The notes below the pieces were generated by a model that ran no database searches, was not told where the DNA came from, and saw nothing but the letters and a program-made list of their open reading frames with translations. Positions 1 through 9,811 of a DNA stretch of 64,000 nucleotides are shown here, piece after piece; within the stretch, counting starts at the first letter, position 1, and each line of letters begins with the position of its first letter. The stretch covers positions 1-64,000 of the forward strand of contig CAVPQU010000023.1 of the NCBI GenBank assembly GCA_963707665.1, in the 5' to 3' direction. Both the position numbers and the translations under genes were made by a program. The stretch is from DATJCV01 sp963707665. Its GTDB lineage: Bacteria > Pseudomonadota > Gammaproteobacteria > Burkholderiales > Burkholderiaceae_D.

Positions 1-2
1 AA

Positions 3-92
3 ACCTGCGAGGCTCTGGAGAACATGGTGAAGGCGACGCGGGAGTTGCGGCGGTTGGTGGAAGCAGGAGAAGGGCAGGTTAAAGTGGCTTGA
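3..92 (+). CDS. C-terminal fragment of an unidentified protein
   Basis: An open frame runs in from the left edge and stops at TGA 90-92. It gives 29 residues ending in a charged, helix-like stretch (ENMVKATRELRRLVEAGEG). I do not recognise the family. The MITE-like element and decayed transporter genes nearby make a mobile-element or accessory gene plausible, but that is inference only. Confidence 0.4.
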   Translation, partial: TCEALENMVKATRELRRLVEAGEGQVKVA

Positions 93-181
93 TGGCCTAC
101 CAATTTTGAGTCCGATCAGGTTTTAGAAAGCCTCCCATCGTTCGAATGGGGGCAAAAATGCGCGAATACTTTATATCCATG

Positions 182-209
182 AAACCGAGCCGCGCGCGTG
201 GTTCGGTTT
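182..209 (+). terminator. Possible terminator hairpin after the left-edge gene
   Basis: AAACCGAGCC (182-191) pairs with GGTTCGGTTT (200-209) at nine of ten positions across a GC-rich loop. It is followed by the AT-rich stretch ATTCATTT. A true T-run is missing, so termination is only plausible. The rest of 93-246 shows no credible gene. Confidence 0.35.
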
Positions 210-246
210 ATTCATTTGCCTAACGGCTCGCTGTCTGCTTTCGACC

Positions 247-385
247 GAGGCTGTGTGAAAACGTGATTTGACCGAATCTTTTGATTGCTGGTGCCGTTGT
301 CAACGCAAGCAAATTCCATCCTGAAGCAATTTAATGGATGAATCCTGCACAAATGCATAAACATTTTTTGTTTTCACACAGCTTC
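247..385. mobile_element. 139-bp MITE-like element with 16-bp terminal inverted repeats
   Basis: The left end GAGGCTGTGTGAAAAC (247-262) matches the reverse complement of the right end (370-385) at 15 of 16 positions. The same four bases, GACC, lie directly outside both ends (243-246 and 386-389), as expected for a target-site duplication. The interior has no coding potential. The structure is that of a non-autonomous element mobilised in trans by a full insertion sequence with similar ends, which is not present in this window. The remaining bases 390-612 hold no recognisable gene. Confidence 0.65.
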
Positions 386-612
386 GACCCAGAAAAAACA
401 TTTTCCTCTCTATCAACATGCGCTCGTTATCGGCGGCAGATCCGACATCTGGCAAACCTTTGCCAATTCCGTACCTCTGCCACAGGAGATGCTTAACAGC
501 ACCGGCCGCAGCAGGGATGCTTGCGCTTTCAACATGACCGCAAGAGTAAAATACGGCCCATTGCCCGCAAGGCGAAACCGTTTACGCGACGGCGACCGCA
601 GGAGGTTTACCG

Positions 613-2011
613 ATGAGTCTGTTCCGCACCAAGAACATCGACGCCATGCTCGCCGCGGCCCGCGACGATGGCCTGAAAAAGGTGCTTGGCCCGATCGACC
701 TGATCCTGATGGGCATCGGCGCCATCGTCGGCACCGGCATTTTCGTGCTGACCGGCACCGGCGCGCTGACCGCCGGCCCGGCGCTGACGGTGTCGTTCGT
801 CATCGCCGCCATCGCCTGCGGCTTTGCCGCGCTGTGCTACGCCGAGTTCGCCTCGACGATCCCGGTCGCCGGCTCCATCTATACCTACAGCTACGCCACG
901 CTGGGCGAACTGGTCGCGTGGATCATCGGCTGGGACCTGCTGCTCGAATACGGGCTGGCCACGTCGGCGGTGTCGGTCGGCTGGTCGGGCTACTTCCAGT
1001 CGCTGATGGCGGGCTTCGGCCTGGCCTTGCCGGCCGCGCTGACCGCCGCGCCGCGGCGCGGTGCCGGGTGTCCACACGATCCTCAACCTGCCCGCGTTCC
1101 TGATCATGATGGCGATCACCTGGGTGCTGTCGTACGGCGTGCGCGAATCGGCGCGCGTCAACAACGTGATGGTGGTGATCAAGATCGGCGTCGTGCTGCT
1201 GTTCATCGCGGTCGGCGTCCGCCACGTGAAGCCGGCCAACTGGCAGCCGTTCATGCCGTTCGGCGCGTCCGGCGTGTTCAGCGCGGCGGCGCTGGTGTTC
1301 TTCGCCTTCATCGGCTTCGATGCGGTGACTTCGGCGGCGGAAGAGGTACGCAATCCGAGGCGCGACCTGCCGATCGGCATCATCGGCTCGCTGGCGGTCT
1401 GCACGGTGCTGTACGTGGCCGTGGCGGCGATCATGACCGGCATCGTGCCGTTCGCCAAGTTCGCGGGCGTCGACCATCCGGTCTCGCTGGCGCTGCAGTA
1501 CGCCGGGGAGAACTGGGTCGCGGGCTTCGTCGACCTGGGCGCGATCCTCGGCATGACCACCGTGATCCTGGTGATGACCTACGGCCAGACCCGCATCATC
1601 TTCGCGATGTCGCGCGACGGCCTGCTGCCCGAGCGACTGTCGTCAGTGCATCCGAAGCACGCCACGCCGTTCTTCGCCACCTGGATGGTCGGCATCGTGT
1701 TCGCGGCCGATCGCCGCCTTCGTGCCGCTGAACGTGCTGGCCGAGCTGATCAACATCGGCACGCTGGCCGCGTTCTCCCTGGTGTCGATCGCCGTGATGG
1801 TGCTGCGCCGGACGCGCCCGGACCTGCCGCGCGCATTCCGCTGCCCCGGGGGCCGGTGGTGCCGGTGCTGGCGGTCGGTTTCTGCGTCTTCCTGATGGCA
1901 CACCTGCAGGCGCTGACGTGGATCGCCTTCCTGGTCTGGCTGGCGCTCGGCCTGGCGATCTACTTCTTGTATGCCCGGCGCAATGCCGTGTTGCATAACC
2001 ACGGCGACTGA
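613..2011 (+). pseudogene. APC-superfamily amino-acid permease, disrupted by three frameshifts
   Basis: Starts at ATG 613 behind a good ribosome site (AGGAGG, about 599-604). The first frame encodes the typical APC start, with a glycine-rich first membrane helix (GIGAIVGTGIFVLTG) and PVAGSIYTY, as in cationic amino-acid transporters. The frame shifts near 1045-1060 and continues with VRESARVNN and FFAFIGFDAVTSAAEE. It shifts again near 1705-1710 into PLNVLAELINIGTLAAF, and near 1850 into PVVPVLAVGFCVFLM, ending at 2011. Joined together, the pieces give a full-length protein of about 465 residues with about 12 membrane segments. This is either a recent pseudogene or a functional gene with sequence errors in GC-rich runs. 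Substrate cannot be told from sequence. Confidence 0.8.
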
Positions 2012-2156
2012 CGCTGAGCAGTCGAGGGATGATGCCCAACGCACGAAGGCCATGGTGGGGGAGGTTGGCGTGCGCAGCGTTGATGCGGGTTCAGGTAGAA
2101 ATTTCACTGCCGCGCCGGAAGCAGGTGCCAAGCTTCAGCAATGCCGAATTGCTGAT

Positions 2157-2175
2157 TTTTTCAACAGAATAGGCC
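2157..2175. repeat. Right-end-like inverted repeat of an IS1182-like element
   Basis: TTTTTCAACAGAATAGGCC here is the exact reverse complement of 4762-4780, where the same 19 bases form the left end of an IS1182-type remnant. The orientation is that of a right IS end, so the element it belonged to lay to its left (roughly within 2012-2156). No transposase remnant is recognisable there. The stretch 2176-2292 holds nothing I can identify. Confidence 0.6.
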
Positions 2176-2292
2176 GAGCCGACCATTGGCCCCTGGCCGA
2201 CAAGCGGACGTTCGTCTCCCCTTCAGGGGGAGCGCGCAGGAGGCGCAGAAAACGCCGGGCCAAAGGTCCGTGCTGCGTTGACCAGGTGGCCG

Positions 2293-4586
2293 TCACTCCT
2301 TCTTCTCTTCAAGGTCCTGGATGTCCCCCGCGTCCTTCGGCACTGCGGACTGCTGGTCTTTGGGCGGCATCGGCGGCGTGAGCACCGATGCGGTATCGGT
2401 CTCCGTGGAGAAGGTGAGGAACGCGAGGTGGGCCTCGTATCGCTCGAGCACGTCGTCGATCACCTGCTGCTTGGTGAGGCCCATCAGGTCATAGCCGCCC
2501 GAACCGGTCTGCGTGAACACCTCGAGCCGGTAGTAGACGTCGGTCTCACGCGACATCCGGCCGCTGAACATCGGCACCGGCGCCTCGACGATGGCGACCT
2601 GGTAGTGGAAGTCGCGGAACGTGTCCATCGACACCCGCAGCAGCGGCTCCTCGATGCCGCTCGCGTTGGTCATGGCGCCCCGCTCGACCTCGTAACCCTG
2701 GTTCCGGAACTCGGCGGCGACGTCGTCGAGCGCCGGCCGCACCGTGCGGTCGAGGAACTGGGTGACCTGCCGCAGCGACGGGAACGCGCGCAGCTGTTCA
2801 AGCCGCTGCTTCCACGACCGCTCCGGCACGTGGCCGCCGATCGGGGCCATGGACCGCCTTCGCAGCACCTGGCCCTCGCGCTCGGCCCGCTCCATCCGCA
2901 GCACCTTGTAGAAGGACGCCATCACCAGGTAGGCGATGATCGTCACCGGCAACGCGAAGATGAGCGTCGCGTACTCCATCGTCGTCACGCCACCGGCGAG
3001 CAGCATCGCCACGGTGAGCACCGCGGTGAGCACGGCCCAGAAGATGCGCAGCCACTTCGGCCCGTCCTGCGACGGATCCGGGATCGAGGCCGAGAAGTTC
3101 GACATCACCATCGCGCCCGAGTTCGCGCTCGTGAGGTAGAACAGCAAGCCCGAGAGCGTCGCCAGCCCGATCAGGAACATCGCGCCCGGGAACATCTGCC
3201 AGCAGTGCGTACCAGCCTCGCTCCGGGCTCTGGACCGCGAGTTCGGCGAACGCCGTGTTGCCCTGCAGCACCTGGTACAGGGCCGAGTTGCCGAACAGCG
3301 AGACGATGATGAAGTCGCACAGCACGGGTGCGGTGATCGCCGCGATCACGAACTCGCGCAGCGTGCGCCCGCGCGAAATGCGGGCGAGGAAGACCCCGAC
3401 GAACGGCCCCCACGCGAGCCAGAACGCCCAGAAGAACAGCGTCCATCCGCCCATCCACTCGGCGCCGCCGGGCTCGTAGGCGAAGGTCTGCAGCGTGCGC
3501 GCGGGGAACGTGACAAGGAACCGGCCGATGTTCTCGACGAGGGCGTTCAACAGGAACGCCGTCTGTCCGGTGAACGAGGATGTAGACCATCATCGCCACG
3601 GCGCTCCAGAGGTTCAGCTCGGAGATCCAGCGGATGCCGCGGTCGACGCCGGACGTGGTGGCCGCGATGGTCAGGACCACCGCGCCGATGACCAGCGCGA
3701 TCTGCAGCGCGAGGCCCTGCTCCAGGCCGAAGATCAGCGAGAAGCCGACGTTCAGCAGGACGACGCCGATGCCCATCGACGTGGCGACGCCGAACACGGT
3801 GCCGACCAGCGCGATGATGCTGATGCCGTCGCCCAGGGGGCCGCGCACGCGCTTGCCGAGCAGCGGGTAGAGCGCCGCACGGATCGACAGCGGCATGCCC
3901 CACCGGTAGGCGAAGTACCCCATCGCCATGCCGAGCAGCGCATACATCGCCCAGCCGGCGATGCCGTAGTGGAACATCGTCCAGACGACCGCATCCTGCA
4001 TCGCAGCGGCTGTGCCGCCCTCGCCGGAGGGCGGATACAGGTACTGCACGACGGGGCCGGTGACCGAGAAGAAGAGCATGTCGATCCCGACACCGGCGGC
4101 GAACAGCATCGCGACCCAGGTCACGAGCTTGTACTGCGGCCGCGAGTGGTCGGGACCGAGCCGCACGTCGCCTTCCTTGGAAAGCGCGACCCAGAGCACG
4201 AAACCGATCACGAGCGTCATCGTGAGCACGTAGTACCAGCCGAGGTTCGTCGCGATCCAGTCGACGGCCGTCTTCATCGTCGTGCGCGCGTCATCGGGCA
4301 TGAGGATGGCCCAGACCGAGAAGGCGAGGATCACCACCGACGAGATCACCAGAACGCGCCAGTTGATGCGGGCCGTGCGGTGCTCGAGCAGTTCCTGGGG
4401 CCCCTTGCTGAGGTCGCTGCGCGACACCGGCGCGTCGTCGTCGACCGGACGCTCAGGCCGGCGTTCCGTGCCGCCGAATCGGCTGCGCTCAAGCGGCGGA
4501 TGCGACTTCGCTGCCTGCGCGTTCGGCGCTTGCATGCTCGGCTGAGCGGCTTCGGAGCGTTCGTCGTCGGATGGCTCGATCGGCAT
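2293..4586 (-). pseudogene. BCCT-family (BetT-like) choline/betaine transporter, two frameshifts
   Basis: Starts at ATG 4584-4586 with a strong ribosome site (GGAAGGAG) just upstream. The N-terminus is hydrophilic and acidic (MPIEPSDDERSEAA), followed by BCCT membrane segments including GVGIDMLFFSVTGP and the WTMFHYGIAGWAMYALLG helix. The frame changes near 3570-3590, then continues through the family's hallmark segment EWMGGWTLFFWAFWLAWGP. It changes again near 3195-3210 into FLIGLATLSGLLFYLTSANSGA and a long cytosolic C-terminal domain like that of BetT proteins, ending at 2293. The rejoined length of about 760 residues fits long choline transporters. Both breaks are single-base shifts. The gene lies between two IS1182-type ends, which suggests acquisition by transfer. 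Confidence 0.8.
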
Positions 4587-4761
4587 GGGTTTACTCCTTC
4601 CTCGGGACGCGCCGCCCGCCTCGGAAGCTGATAACGCGATGATGAACTTGGCGACCACCTGCCTGCATGAATAGCAGGCTTTCGCAATGGCGGAAGTCAC
4701 ATGAACAGATGCATTATGGCTCCATCCGGCGGCAAAGCGCAGCTCCTGAATGTCAGTTGAG

Positions 4762-5025
4762 GGCCTATTCTGTTGAAAAAGTCCCTTGAAGGAAGACGTC
4801 GACCGGCCTACGGTGGAAAGACGTTGAGGATGTTGGCCGGAGGCTGGGATGATGGGACGCCAGGCCACGCAGCGGGAAGATTTCGATGCCGTCAGTGTTG
4901 ACCAATATGTTCCCGAAGCCCATCTTTTACGGGCGGTCGATTATTGCGTGACTTGAGCGAATTTCGCCCGCATATCGCCGGCTCGACTAGTCATACCGGT
5001 CGGCCGTCGATTGATCCCGGGATGA
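4762..5025 (+). mobile_element. 5' remnant of an IS1182-family insertion sequence
   Basis: The left terminal repeat GGCCTATTCTGTTGAAAAA (4762-4780) is followed after about 70 bases by the start of a transposase gene. Homology fades around 5025, so everything downstream of the transposase N-terminus has been lost. The family assignment rests on the N-terminal transposase sequence, not on the repeat alone. Confidence 0.65.
4849..5025 (+). pseudogene. Truncated and frameshifted IS1182-like transposase
   Basis: From ATG 4849 the frame reads MMGRQATQREDFDAVSVDQY, then VPEAHLLRAVDY, before TGA at 4954-4956. In the neighbouring frame from 4953 it continues LSEFRPHIAGSTSHTGRPSIDPG. That matches the conserved order at the start of IS1182-type transposases (D-x-VP-x-x-H-LLR, then TGRPSIDP). 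Only about 60 of the usual 400-plus residues remain, with one frameshift, so it is inactive. The 136 bases from 5026 to the next gene contain no recognisable feature. Confidence 0.65.
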
Positions 5026-5162
5026 ATCCGCGGCGCGCGCTAATCATTTTCCTGGTAACGCACGTAAGCAAATGATTCAGTCAGGGTAAAAAGATGAGCA
5101 AGGGCTTATATTGAATTGTGGCGTGAAATCAACGCTTCAATTCTGGATCGGAGTCGACCATT

Positions 5163-5546
5163 ATGAGCAATAAATTAATCTCTTCCCTGGTGATCGCTGG
5201 CGTCCTGGCGACGACCGTATCGACCGCAGCCTTGGCCGGCGACCATCGCAGCAATAATGGCGGCAACGGTGCCGCTATTGCAGCCGGGATTCTGGGGGGA
5301 GTGGTAATCGGCTCGATTATTGCCAATTCGCAGCCAAGCTATGCGCCGCCACCGCGGCCGTATCCGGTTTATCAGGCACCCCCGCAAGTCTATTACCCGC
5401 CGCCGCCCGTGCGGCAGACGCATTACGTGGCACCTCGACCTTATTACGCGCCGCAACCGGTGACGGTGATCCAGGGTCGGTATGGCAACCGGCATGAGCA
5501 CCGTGACTATCGGCGTGGCGATCGATATGGGTATTACTCACGTTGA
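5163..5546 (+). CDS. Small secreted protein with glycine-zipper and Pro/Tyr-rich tail
   Basis: A 127-residue product. Residues 1-25 form a signal peptide with a likely cleavage after ALA (before GDHRS). It is followed by a short polar stretch and a glycine-zipper-like hydrophobic segment (GAAIAAGILGGVVIGSIIA) of the type found in outer-membrane and periplasmic small proteins. The rest is Pro/Tyr/Arg-rich low-complexity sequence. A weak ribosome site (GGAG) lies upstream of ATG 5163. It stands alone between the IS remnant and the convergent metNIQ operon. I do not recognise a named family; an envelope location is the only safe inference. Confidence 0.7.
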   Translation: MSNKLISSLVIAGVLATTVSTAALAGDHRSNNGGNGAAIAAGILGGVVIGSIIANSQPSYAPPPRPYPVYQAPPQVYYPPPPVRQTHYVAPRPYYAPQPVTVIQGRYGNRHEHRDYRRGDRYGYYSR

Positions 5547-5730
5547 TGTGCTGTTTGCAAGTGCACGCGCCGTCGAGCGCGTGCTTGCGAATCGCCAATC
5601 GATCCCGGCCATGTGCCGATGGCTGCCGGTCGCCAGATGAGCGGATTGGCGACCATGCATTGCTCGAGGCCGGCGCGAACGGAGCCGTTTTCATCCTCCC
5701 TTATGCGGATATCCCAAAAGTTGGATCAAA

Positions 5731-5755
5731 AAAAGCCCGGCAGTGCCGGGCTTTT
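5731..5755. terminator. Bidirectional intrinsic terminator
   Basis: AAAAGCCCGGC (5731-5741), loop AGT, then GCCGGGCTTTT (5745-5755) is a perfect 11-bp stem with A- and T-runs on both sides. It lies between the convergent 5163 gene and metQ and can serve both. Confidence 0.85.
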
Positions 5756-5784
5756 GCATATCCGCATCCTGAATTTTCAGCGCG

Positions 5785-6579
5785 TCAGAACGCTGGCACC
5801 ACCGCACCCTTGTATTTCTCCGCCAGGAATTGCTTGACCTCCGGCGAGTTCAGCGCGGCGGCCAGCTTCTTGATTGCTGCGCTGTCCTTGTTGTCGGTGC
5901 GCGCCACCAGCAGGTTGGCGTAGGGCGAATTGGCGTCCTCGATGAACAGCGAATCCTTGACCGGATTGAGCTTGGCTTCGATCGCGTAGTTGGTGTTGAT
6001 CAGCGCCAGGTCGACCTGGTTCAGCACGCGCGGCAGCGTCGCTGCTTCGAGTTCCTTGAACTTCAGCTTTTTCGGGTTTTCGGCGATGTCTTTCTGGGTG
6101 GCCGAAATATTGTTCGAGTCCTTCAGCTTGATCACGCCCTGTTGCGCCAGCAGCAGCAAGGCGCGTCCGGAGTTGGACGGGTCATTGGGAATCGCCACCG
6201 TGGCGCCGTTGGGCACGTCGGCCAGTTTCTTGTACTTGGTCGAATAGCCGGCCAGCGGCTCGACGTGGACCTTGGCGACCGCGACTTCGATGTCGTTCTT
6301 GTGGCTCTTCTTGAATTCGTCGAGGTAGGGCTTGTGCAGGAAGAAGTTGCCGTCGACCCGTTTTTCATTGGTTTGCACGGCGGGCTGGACGTAGTCGGTG
6401 AATACCTTGACCTGCAGGTCGACGCCTTCCTTGGCCAGGATCGGTTTGACGAATTCCAGGATTTCGGCGTGCGGCACCGGGGTGGCGGCGATCACCAGCT
6501 TGTCGGCGGCGTGGGCTGCGCCGGTTGCGGCGAAATAGCTGAGCGAGGCTGCCAGCAGCAGCGATAGTTTGCGAGACAT
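5785..6579 (-). CDS. metQ: Methionine ABC transporter substrate-binding protein MetQ
   Basis: A 264-residue periplasmic binding protein of the NlpA/MetQ family that captures methionine for the MetNI importer. Start ATG 6577-6579 has AAAGGAG upstream and gives a clean signal peptide ending AAHA. There is no lipobox cysteine, so it is predicted soluble rather than a lipoprotein. Family hallmarks include ATPVPHAEILEFVKP near the mature N-terminus, VDGNFFLHKPYLDEF, and PNDPSNSGRALLLLA. It is the last gene of metN-metI-metQ, followed by the strong terminator at 5731-5755. Length is normal. Confidence 0.93.
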   Translation of the reverse strand: MSRKLSLLLAASLSYFAATGAAHAADKLVIAATPVPHAEILEFVKPILAKEGVDLQVKVFTDYVQPAVQTNEKRVDGNFFLHKPYLDEFKKSHKNDIEVAVAKVHVEPLAGYSTKYKKLADVPNGATVAIPNDPSNSGRALLLLAQQGVIKLKDSNNISATQKDIAENPKKLKFKELEAATLPRVLNQVDLALINTNYAIEAKLNPVKDSLFIEDANSPYANLLVARTDNKDSAAIKKLAAALNSPEVKQFLAEKYKGAVVPAF

Positions 6580-6613
6580 GAAAACTCCTTTAATTAACGG
6601 GGAAAGTAACGGG

Positions 6614-7276
6614 TTATTTGCGGGTGAATTTGGCCACCAGCCGGTCGCCAAACAGCTGCAATAGTTGGACCAGCACCACCAGAATGGCGACCGTGACGAC
6701 CATCACTTCGGTCTGGAAACGCTGGTAGCCGAAGCGGATCGCCAGGTCGCCGAGGCCGCCGCCGCCGATCACGCCGGACATCGCCGCATACGACATCAGC
6801 GCGATCGCGGTCACGGTGGCGGCCGCGATCAGGCCGGGCAGGGCTTCCGGCAGCAGCGCGCCGAAGATGATCTGATGGTTTTTGGCGCCCATCGCCTGGC
6901 AGGCTTCGATGATGCCGCGGTCGATGTCGCGCAAGACGTTTTCCACCAGGCGCGCGAAGAACGGCGCGGTGCCGACCACCAGCGGCGGAATCGCGCCTTC
7001 GACCCCGAGCGAGGTGCCGACCAGCAGCACGGTGATCGGGATCATCACGATCAGCAGGATCAGGAACGGCACCGAGCGCAGCACGTTGACCACGAACGAC
7101 AGGATCGCGTAAATGCCGCCTTGCGCCAGCATCTGCCGGCGGCCGGTGACGAACAGCAGGATGCCCAGCGGCAGCCCGATGAGGATGGTGAACAGCAGCG
7201 AAAAGCCGGTCATCGCCAGCGTTTCCCAGGTGGCCTGCCAGATGTCGGCCCATTCGATCAGGGAGAGGTCGATCAT
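6614..7276 (-). CDS. metI: Methionine ABC transporter permease MetI
   Basis: A 220-residue inner-membrane permease with about five membrane helices. It has the binding-protein-dependent transport signature in the loop EACQAMGAKNHQIIFGALLPEALPG, which contacts the ATPase. Start ATG 7274-7276 overlaps the metN stop by four bases (ATGA), a sign of translational coupling. It completes the MetNI transport core and sits 34 bases upstream of metQ. Length and topology are normal for the family. Confidence 0.94.
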   Translation of the reverse strand: MIDLSLIEWADIWQATWETLAMTGFSLLFTILIGLPLGILLFVTGRRQMLAQGGIYAILSFVVNVLRSVPFLILLIVMIPITVLLVGTSLGVEGAIPPLVVGTAPFFARLVENVLRDIDRGIIEACQAMGAKNHQIIFGALLPEALPGLIAAATVTAIALMSYAAMSGVIGGGGLGDLAIRFGYQRFQTEVMVVTVAILVVLVQLLQLFGDRLVAKFTRK

Positions 7277-8286
7277 TGCAGCGCCTCGTGACGGATGTGG
7301 TGCTGGTCCAGCGCGCGCAAGACCTGGGCGATGTCGTCCGGCTCGCCTTGCAGTTCGACCAGCAACTGGCCGTAGGGCGTGTCCTTGATGCGGGCGATGG
7401 TGCCTTGCAGGATCGCGATGCGGACCGGCGTGGCGGCGGCGATCTCGCTCAGGATCGGCTGGTAGGTGACGTCGCCGACATAGGTCAGGCGCAGCAGCCG
7501 CCCGGCGAAATTCTGCGCCAGCAAGGCCGGCGCGTCCGAGGCGAAGGGATCGCTTTCCGCAACCATGCCGCGCGTGACCGGGTGTTGCGGATGCAGGAAT
7601 ACCTCGGCGACCTCGCCCGACTCGACGATGCGGCCGGCTTCGATCACCGCGACGCGGTCGCAGATGCTGCGAATGACCTGCATCTCGTGCGTGATGAGGA
7701 CGATGGTCAGGCCCAGCTTGCGGTTGATGTCGAGCAGCAGGCGCAGGATCGCCTGCGTGGTTTCCGGGTCGAGCGCCGAGGTCGCCTCGTCGCACAGCAG
7801 CAGATGCGGGTAATTGGCCAGCGCGCGGGCGATGCCGACGCGCTGTTTCTGGCCGCCCGACAGCTGGGCCGGATACTTGTCGCGGTGCTCGGCGAGGCCC
7901 ACCAGTTCCAGCAGTTCCGTCACGCGCGCGGCGCGTTGGGCAGCCGAGTATTTGCCGGCGATCTTCAGCGGCCAGTCGATGTTGGCGGCGACCGTCTTGG
8001 CATTGAGCAGGTTGAAGTGCTGGAAGATCATGCCGATGCGTTGCCGCAATTGTGGCAGTCGAGCGCCATCCAGCTGCGTAATGTCTTCGCCGTCGATGAA
8101 GATATTGCCTGCTGACGGGCGTTCCAGCAGATTCAACGTGCGTATCAGCGTGCTTTTTCCGGCGCCGGAGCGTCCGATAATGCCGAATATTTTTCCTTTG
8201 CCGATGTGCAGGTTGATATCGGATAGCGCAGGAATGGCGCGGCCTTCGACTTCATATGTTTTTTGGAGGTGCTGAATGCGGATCAC
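7273..8286 (-). CDS. metN: Methionine ABC transporter ATP-binding protein MetN
   Basis: A 337-residue ABC ATPase. The Walker A motif GRSGAGKST is at about residues 38-46, the signature LSGGQKQR lies mid-protein, and Walker B is LLLCDEATSALD. The roughly 90 C-terminal residues form the NIL (ACT-like) domain that senses methionine for trans-inhibition in MetNI systems. It is the first gene of metNIQ on the minus strand. The upstream gap contains a paired-GGAGTAT repeat starting 41 bases before the start codon. No S-box-like riboswitch fold was obvious to me. Confidence 0.94.
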   Translation of the reverse strand: MIRIQHLQKTYEVEGRAIPALSDINLHIGKGKIFGIIGRSGAGKSTLIRTLNLLERPSAGNIFIDGEDITQLDGARLPQLRQRIGMIFQHFNLLNAKTVAANIDWPLKIAGKYSAAQRAARVTELLELVGLAEHRDKYPAQLSGGQKQRVGIARALANYPHLLLCDEATSALDPETTQAILRLLLDINRKLGLTIVLITHEMQVIRSICDRVAVIEAGRIVESGEVAEVFLHPQHPVTRGMVAESDPFASDAPALLAQNFAGRLLRLTYVGDVTYQPILSEIAAATPVRIAILQGTIARIKDTPYGQLLVELQGEPDDIAQVLRALDQHHIRHEALQ

Positions 8287-8326
8287 GGGCTTGCTTTGGA
8301 AAAATTGCGTCGATCAGAAAATATAC

Positions 8327-8386
8327 GGAGTATATGTATTTTTCTGTTTATCTACAGGCGGGAGCGGGCTTCATAAAGAGGAGTAT
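8327..8386 (+). repeat. Paired GGAGTAT intergenic repeat, 53-base class (copy 1)
   Basis: GGAGTATAT at 8327 and GGAGTATAT at 8380 are 53 bases apart, in the gap between metN (minus) and the nitronate monooxygenase gene (plus). The same arrangement recurs at 23395, 33396 and (inverted) 38958. Apart from this repeat, 8387-8731 holds no gene I can support. Confidence 0.6.
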
Positions 8387-8731
8387 ATAAGTCTCTAACG
8401 GGCATCTTGGACACGGACAAGATAAGCAGCAGTTTACCAGCTTCTTCATATTCAATTAAGTTATAAAAAGTAGTTTGTATATGTGTCTATCCGTTGGTAC
8501 TTGCTTCAACTAGAGGCGTGCCGGGACCGCTCCATCCACGTCGGGCATGGTGATAGCCACCACCACTGGTGTCGCGCCAGCCGGCGACGCGGCTGCCATC
8601 GCTCTTCACGAGCGCGCAGGGCAGCGGCCGCACTCGGCCCGCTGGCAAATACTGGCGTCAACACGGCGCACGTGCCGGACCGGCGCCTTGTTTGTAAAAT
8701 AGACACCACTTCATCCCACCCGGAGCACGAC

Positions 8732-9811
8732 ATGAGCAAAACCCTGGCCACTGCGTTGACACAACAACTTGGCATTGCATACCCGTTGGTGCAGGCGCCG
8801 ATGGCTGGCGCTTCAACCGTCGCGCTGGCGGTGGCGGTGGCCAAGAGCGGTGGCCTGGGTTCGTTTGCGGTCGGCACTCTGGCGCCGGATGCGATCCGTG
8901 TCGGCGTGGCAGCAAATTCGTGAGCAGACCGCCCAGCCGTTCAACGTCAATCTGTTTGTGATCGATGCGGCCGCGCCGAGCGCAGCTGAACTGGATGCCG
9001 CAATGGCCTTGCTCAACCCGATCCGCGCCGAGCTTGGTTTGCCGCCAGCGACCGCGCCGGCCAGTATAGCCAGGATTACCGACGAGCAGCTCGAGACCGT
9101 GCTCGCGCTCAAGGTGCCGCTGGTGAGCGCGACCTTCGGTTTGATGGATGCCGCATCGATCGAGCGCCTGCATGCGGCCGGCAGCCGGGTGATCGGAGTT
9201 GCCACCAACGTGGCCGAGGCGCTGGCGTGGCAGCATAACGGCGCCGACTTCATTTGCGCGCAGGGTGCCGAGGCGGGCGGCCATCGCGGCACCTTCATCG
9301 GCCGCGCCGAAGACAGCATGATCGGCACCATGGCGCTGGTGCCGCAAGTGGTGGATGCCGTGAGCGCTGCCGGTGATTGCCGCCGGCGGCATGATGGATG
9401 GGCGCGGCATTGCTGCCGCCTTGGCGCTGGGTGCGCAGGCGGCGCAGCTGGGAACCGCGTTTCTATCGTGCGCCGAAGCCGCCATCCACCCAGCCTGGAA
9501 GGAATTGCTGCGCAGCGCCAGTGATACGTCGACGCGCGCCACGCGCACCTTTTCCGGGCGCTCACGCACGAGGCATCGTCAATGAATACGTGCGCCGCAT
9601 GATGCCGCATGAAGCCAGTTTGCCGCCGTATCCGGTCCAGAACGCGCTGACCGGCGAAATACGTAAAGCGGCCGCCGCGGCCAACCGTCCCGAGTATCTG
9701 TCCTTGTGGGCCGGACAGGCAGCCGGCATGTCGCGCGCTCGTACTCCTGGCATGCACGCCGCCGAACTGGTGGCGCAACTGATGCAGGAAACCCTGGCAG
9801 TGCGTACCTGA
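8732..9811 (+). pseudogene. Nitronate monooxygenase-like FMN enzyme, three frameshifts
   Basis: ATG 8732 begins a 2-nitropropane-dioxygenase/nitronate monooxygenase-type barrel (YPLVQAPMAGAST). The frame breaks near 8905-8920, continuing at EQTAQPFNVNLF. It breaks again near 9370, continuing VIAAGGMMDGRGIAAALALG (the phosphate-binding glycine motif), and near 9560, continuing IVNEYVRRMMP to the stop at 9811. The motif GADFICAQGAEAGGHRG, containing the catalytic-region histidine, is intact in the middle frame. The rejoined length of about 359 residues is normal. Such enzymes oxidise alkyl nitronates using FMN. The gene is either a young pseudogene or carries sequence errors. Confidence 0.8.

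Noticed and set aside
3495..4631. 378-residue open frame opposite the BCCT transporter
   Set aside because: Low-complexity His/Arg/Asp-rich translation antisense to clear membrane-transport segments.
8287..8480. SAM-type riboswitch before metN
   Set aside because: No recognisable S-box or SAM-II/SAH core pairing was found by eye. The only clear structure is the paired-GGAGTAT repeat.
8549..8692. Open frame starting MVIATTTGVAPAGDAAAIAL upstream of the nitronate monooxygenase
   Set aside because: No ribosome site, no homology I recognise, ends before the next gene without conserved motif. It looks like chance coding in GC-rich DNA.
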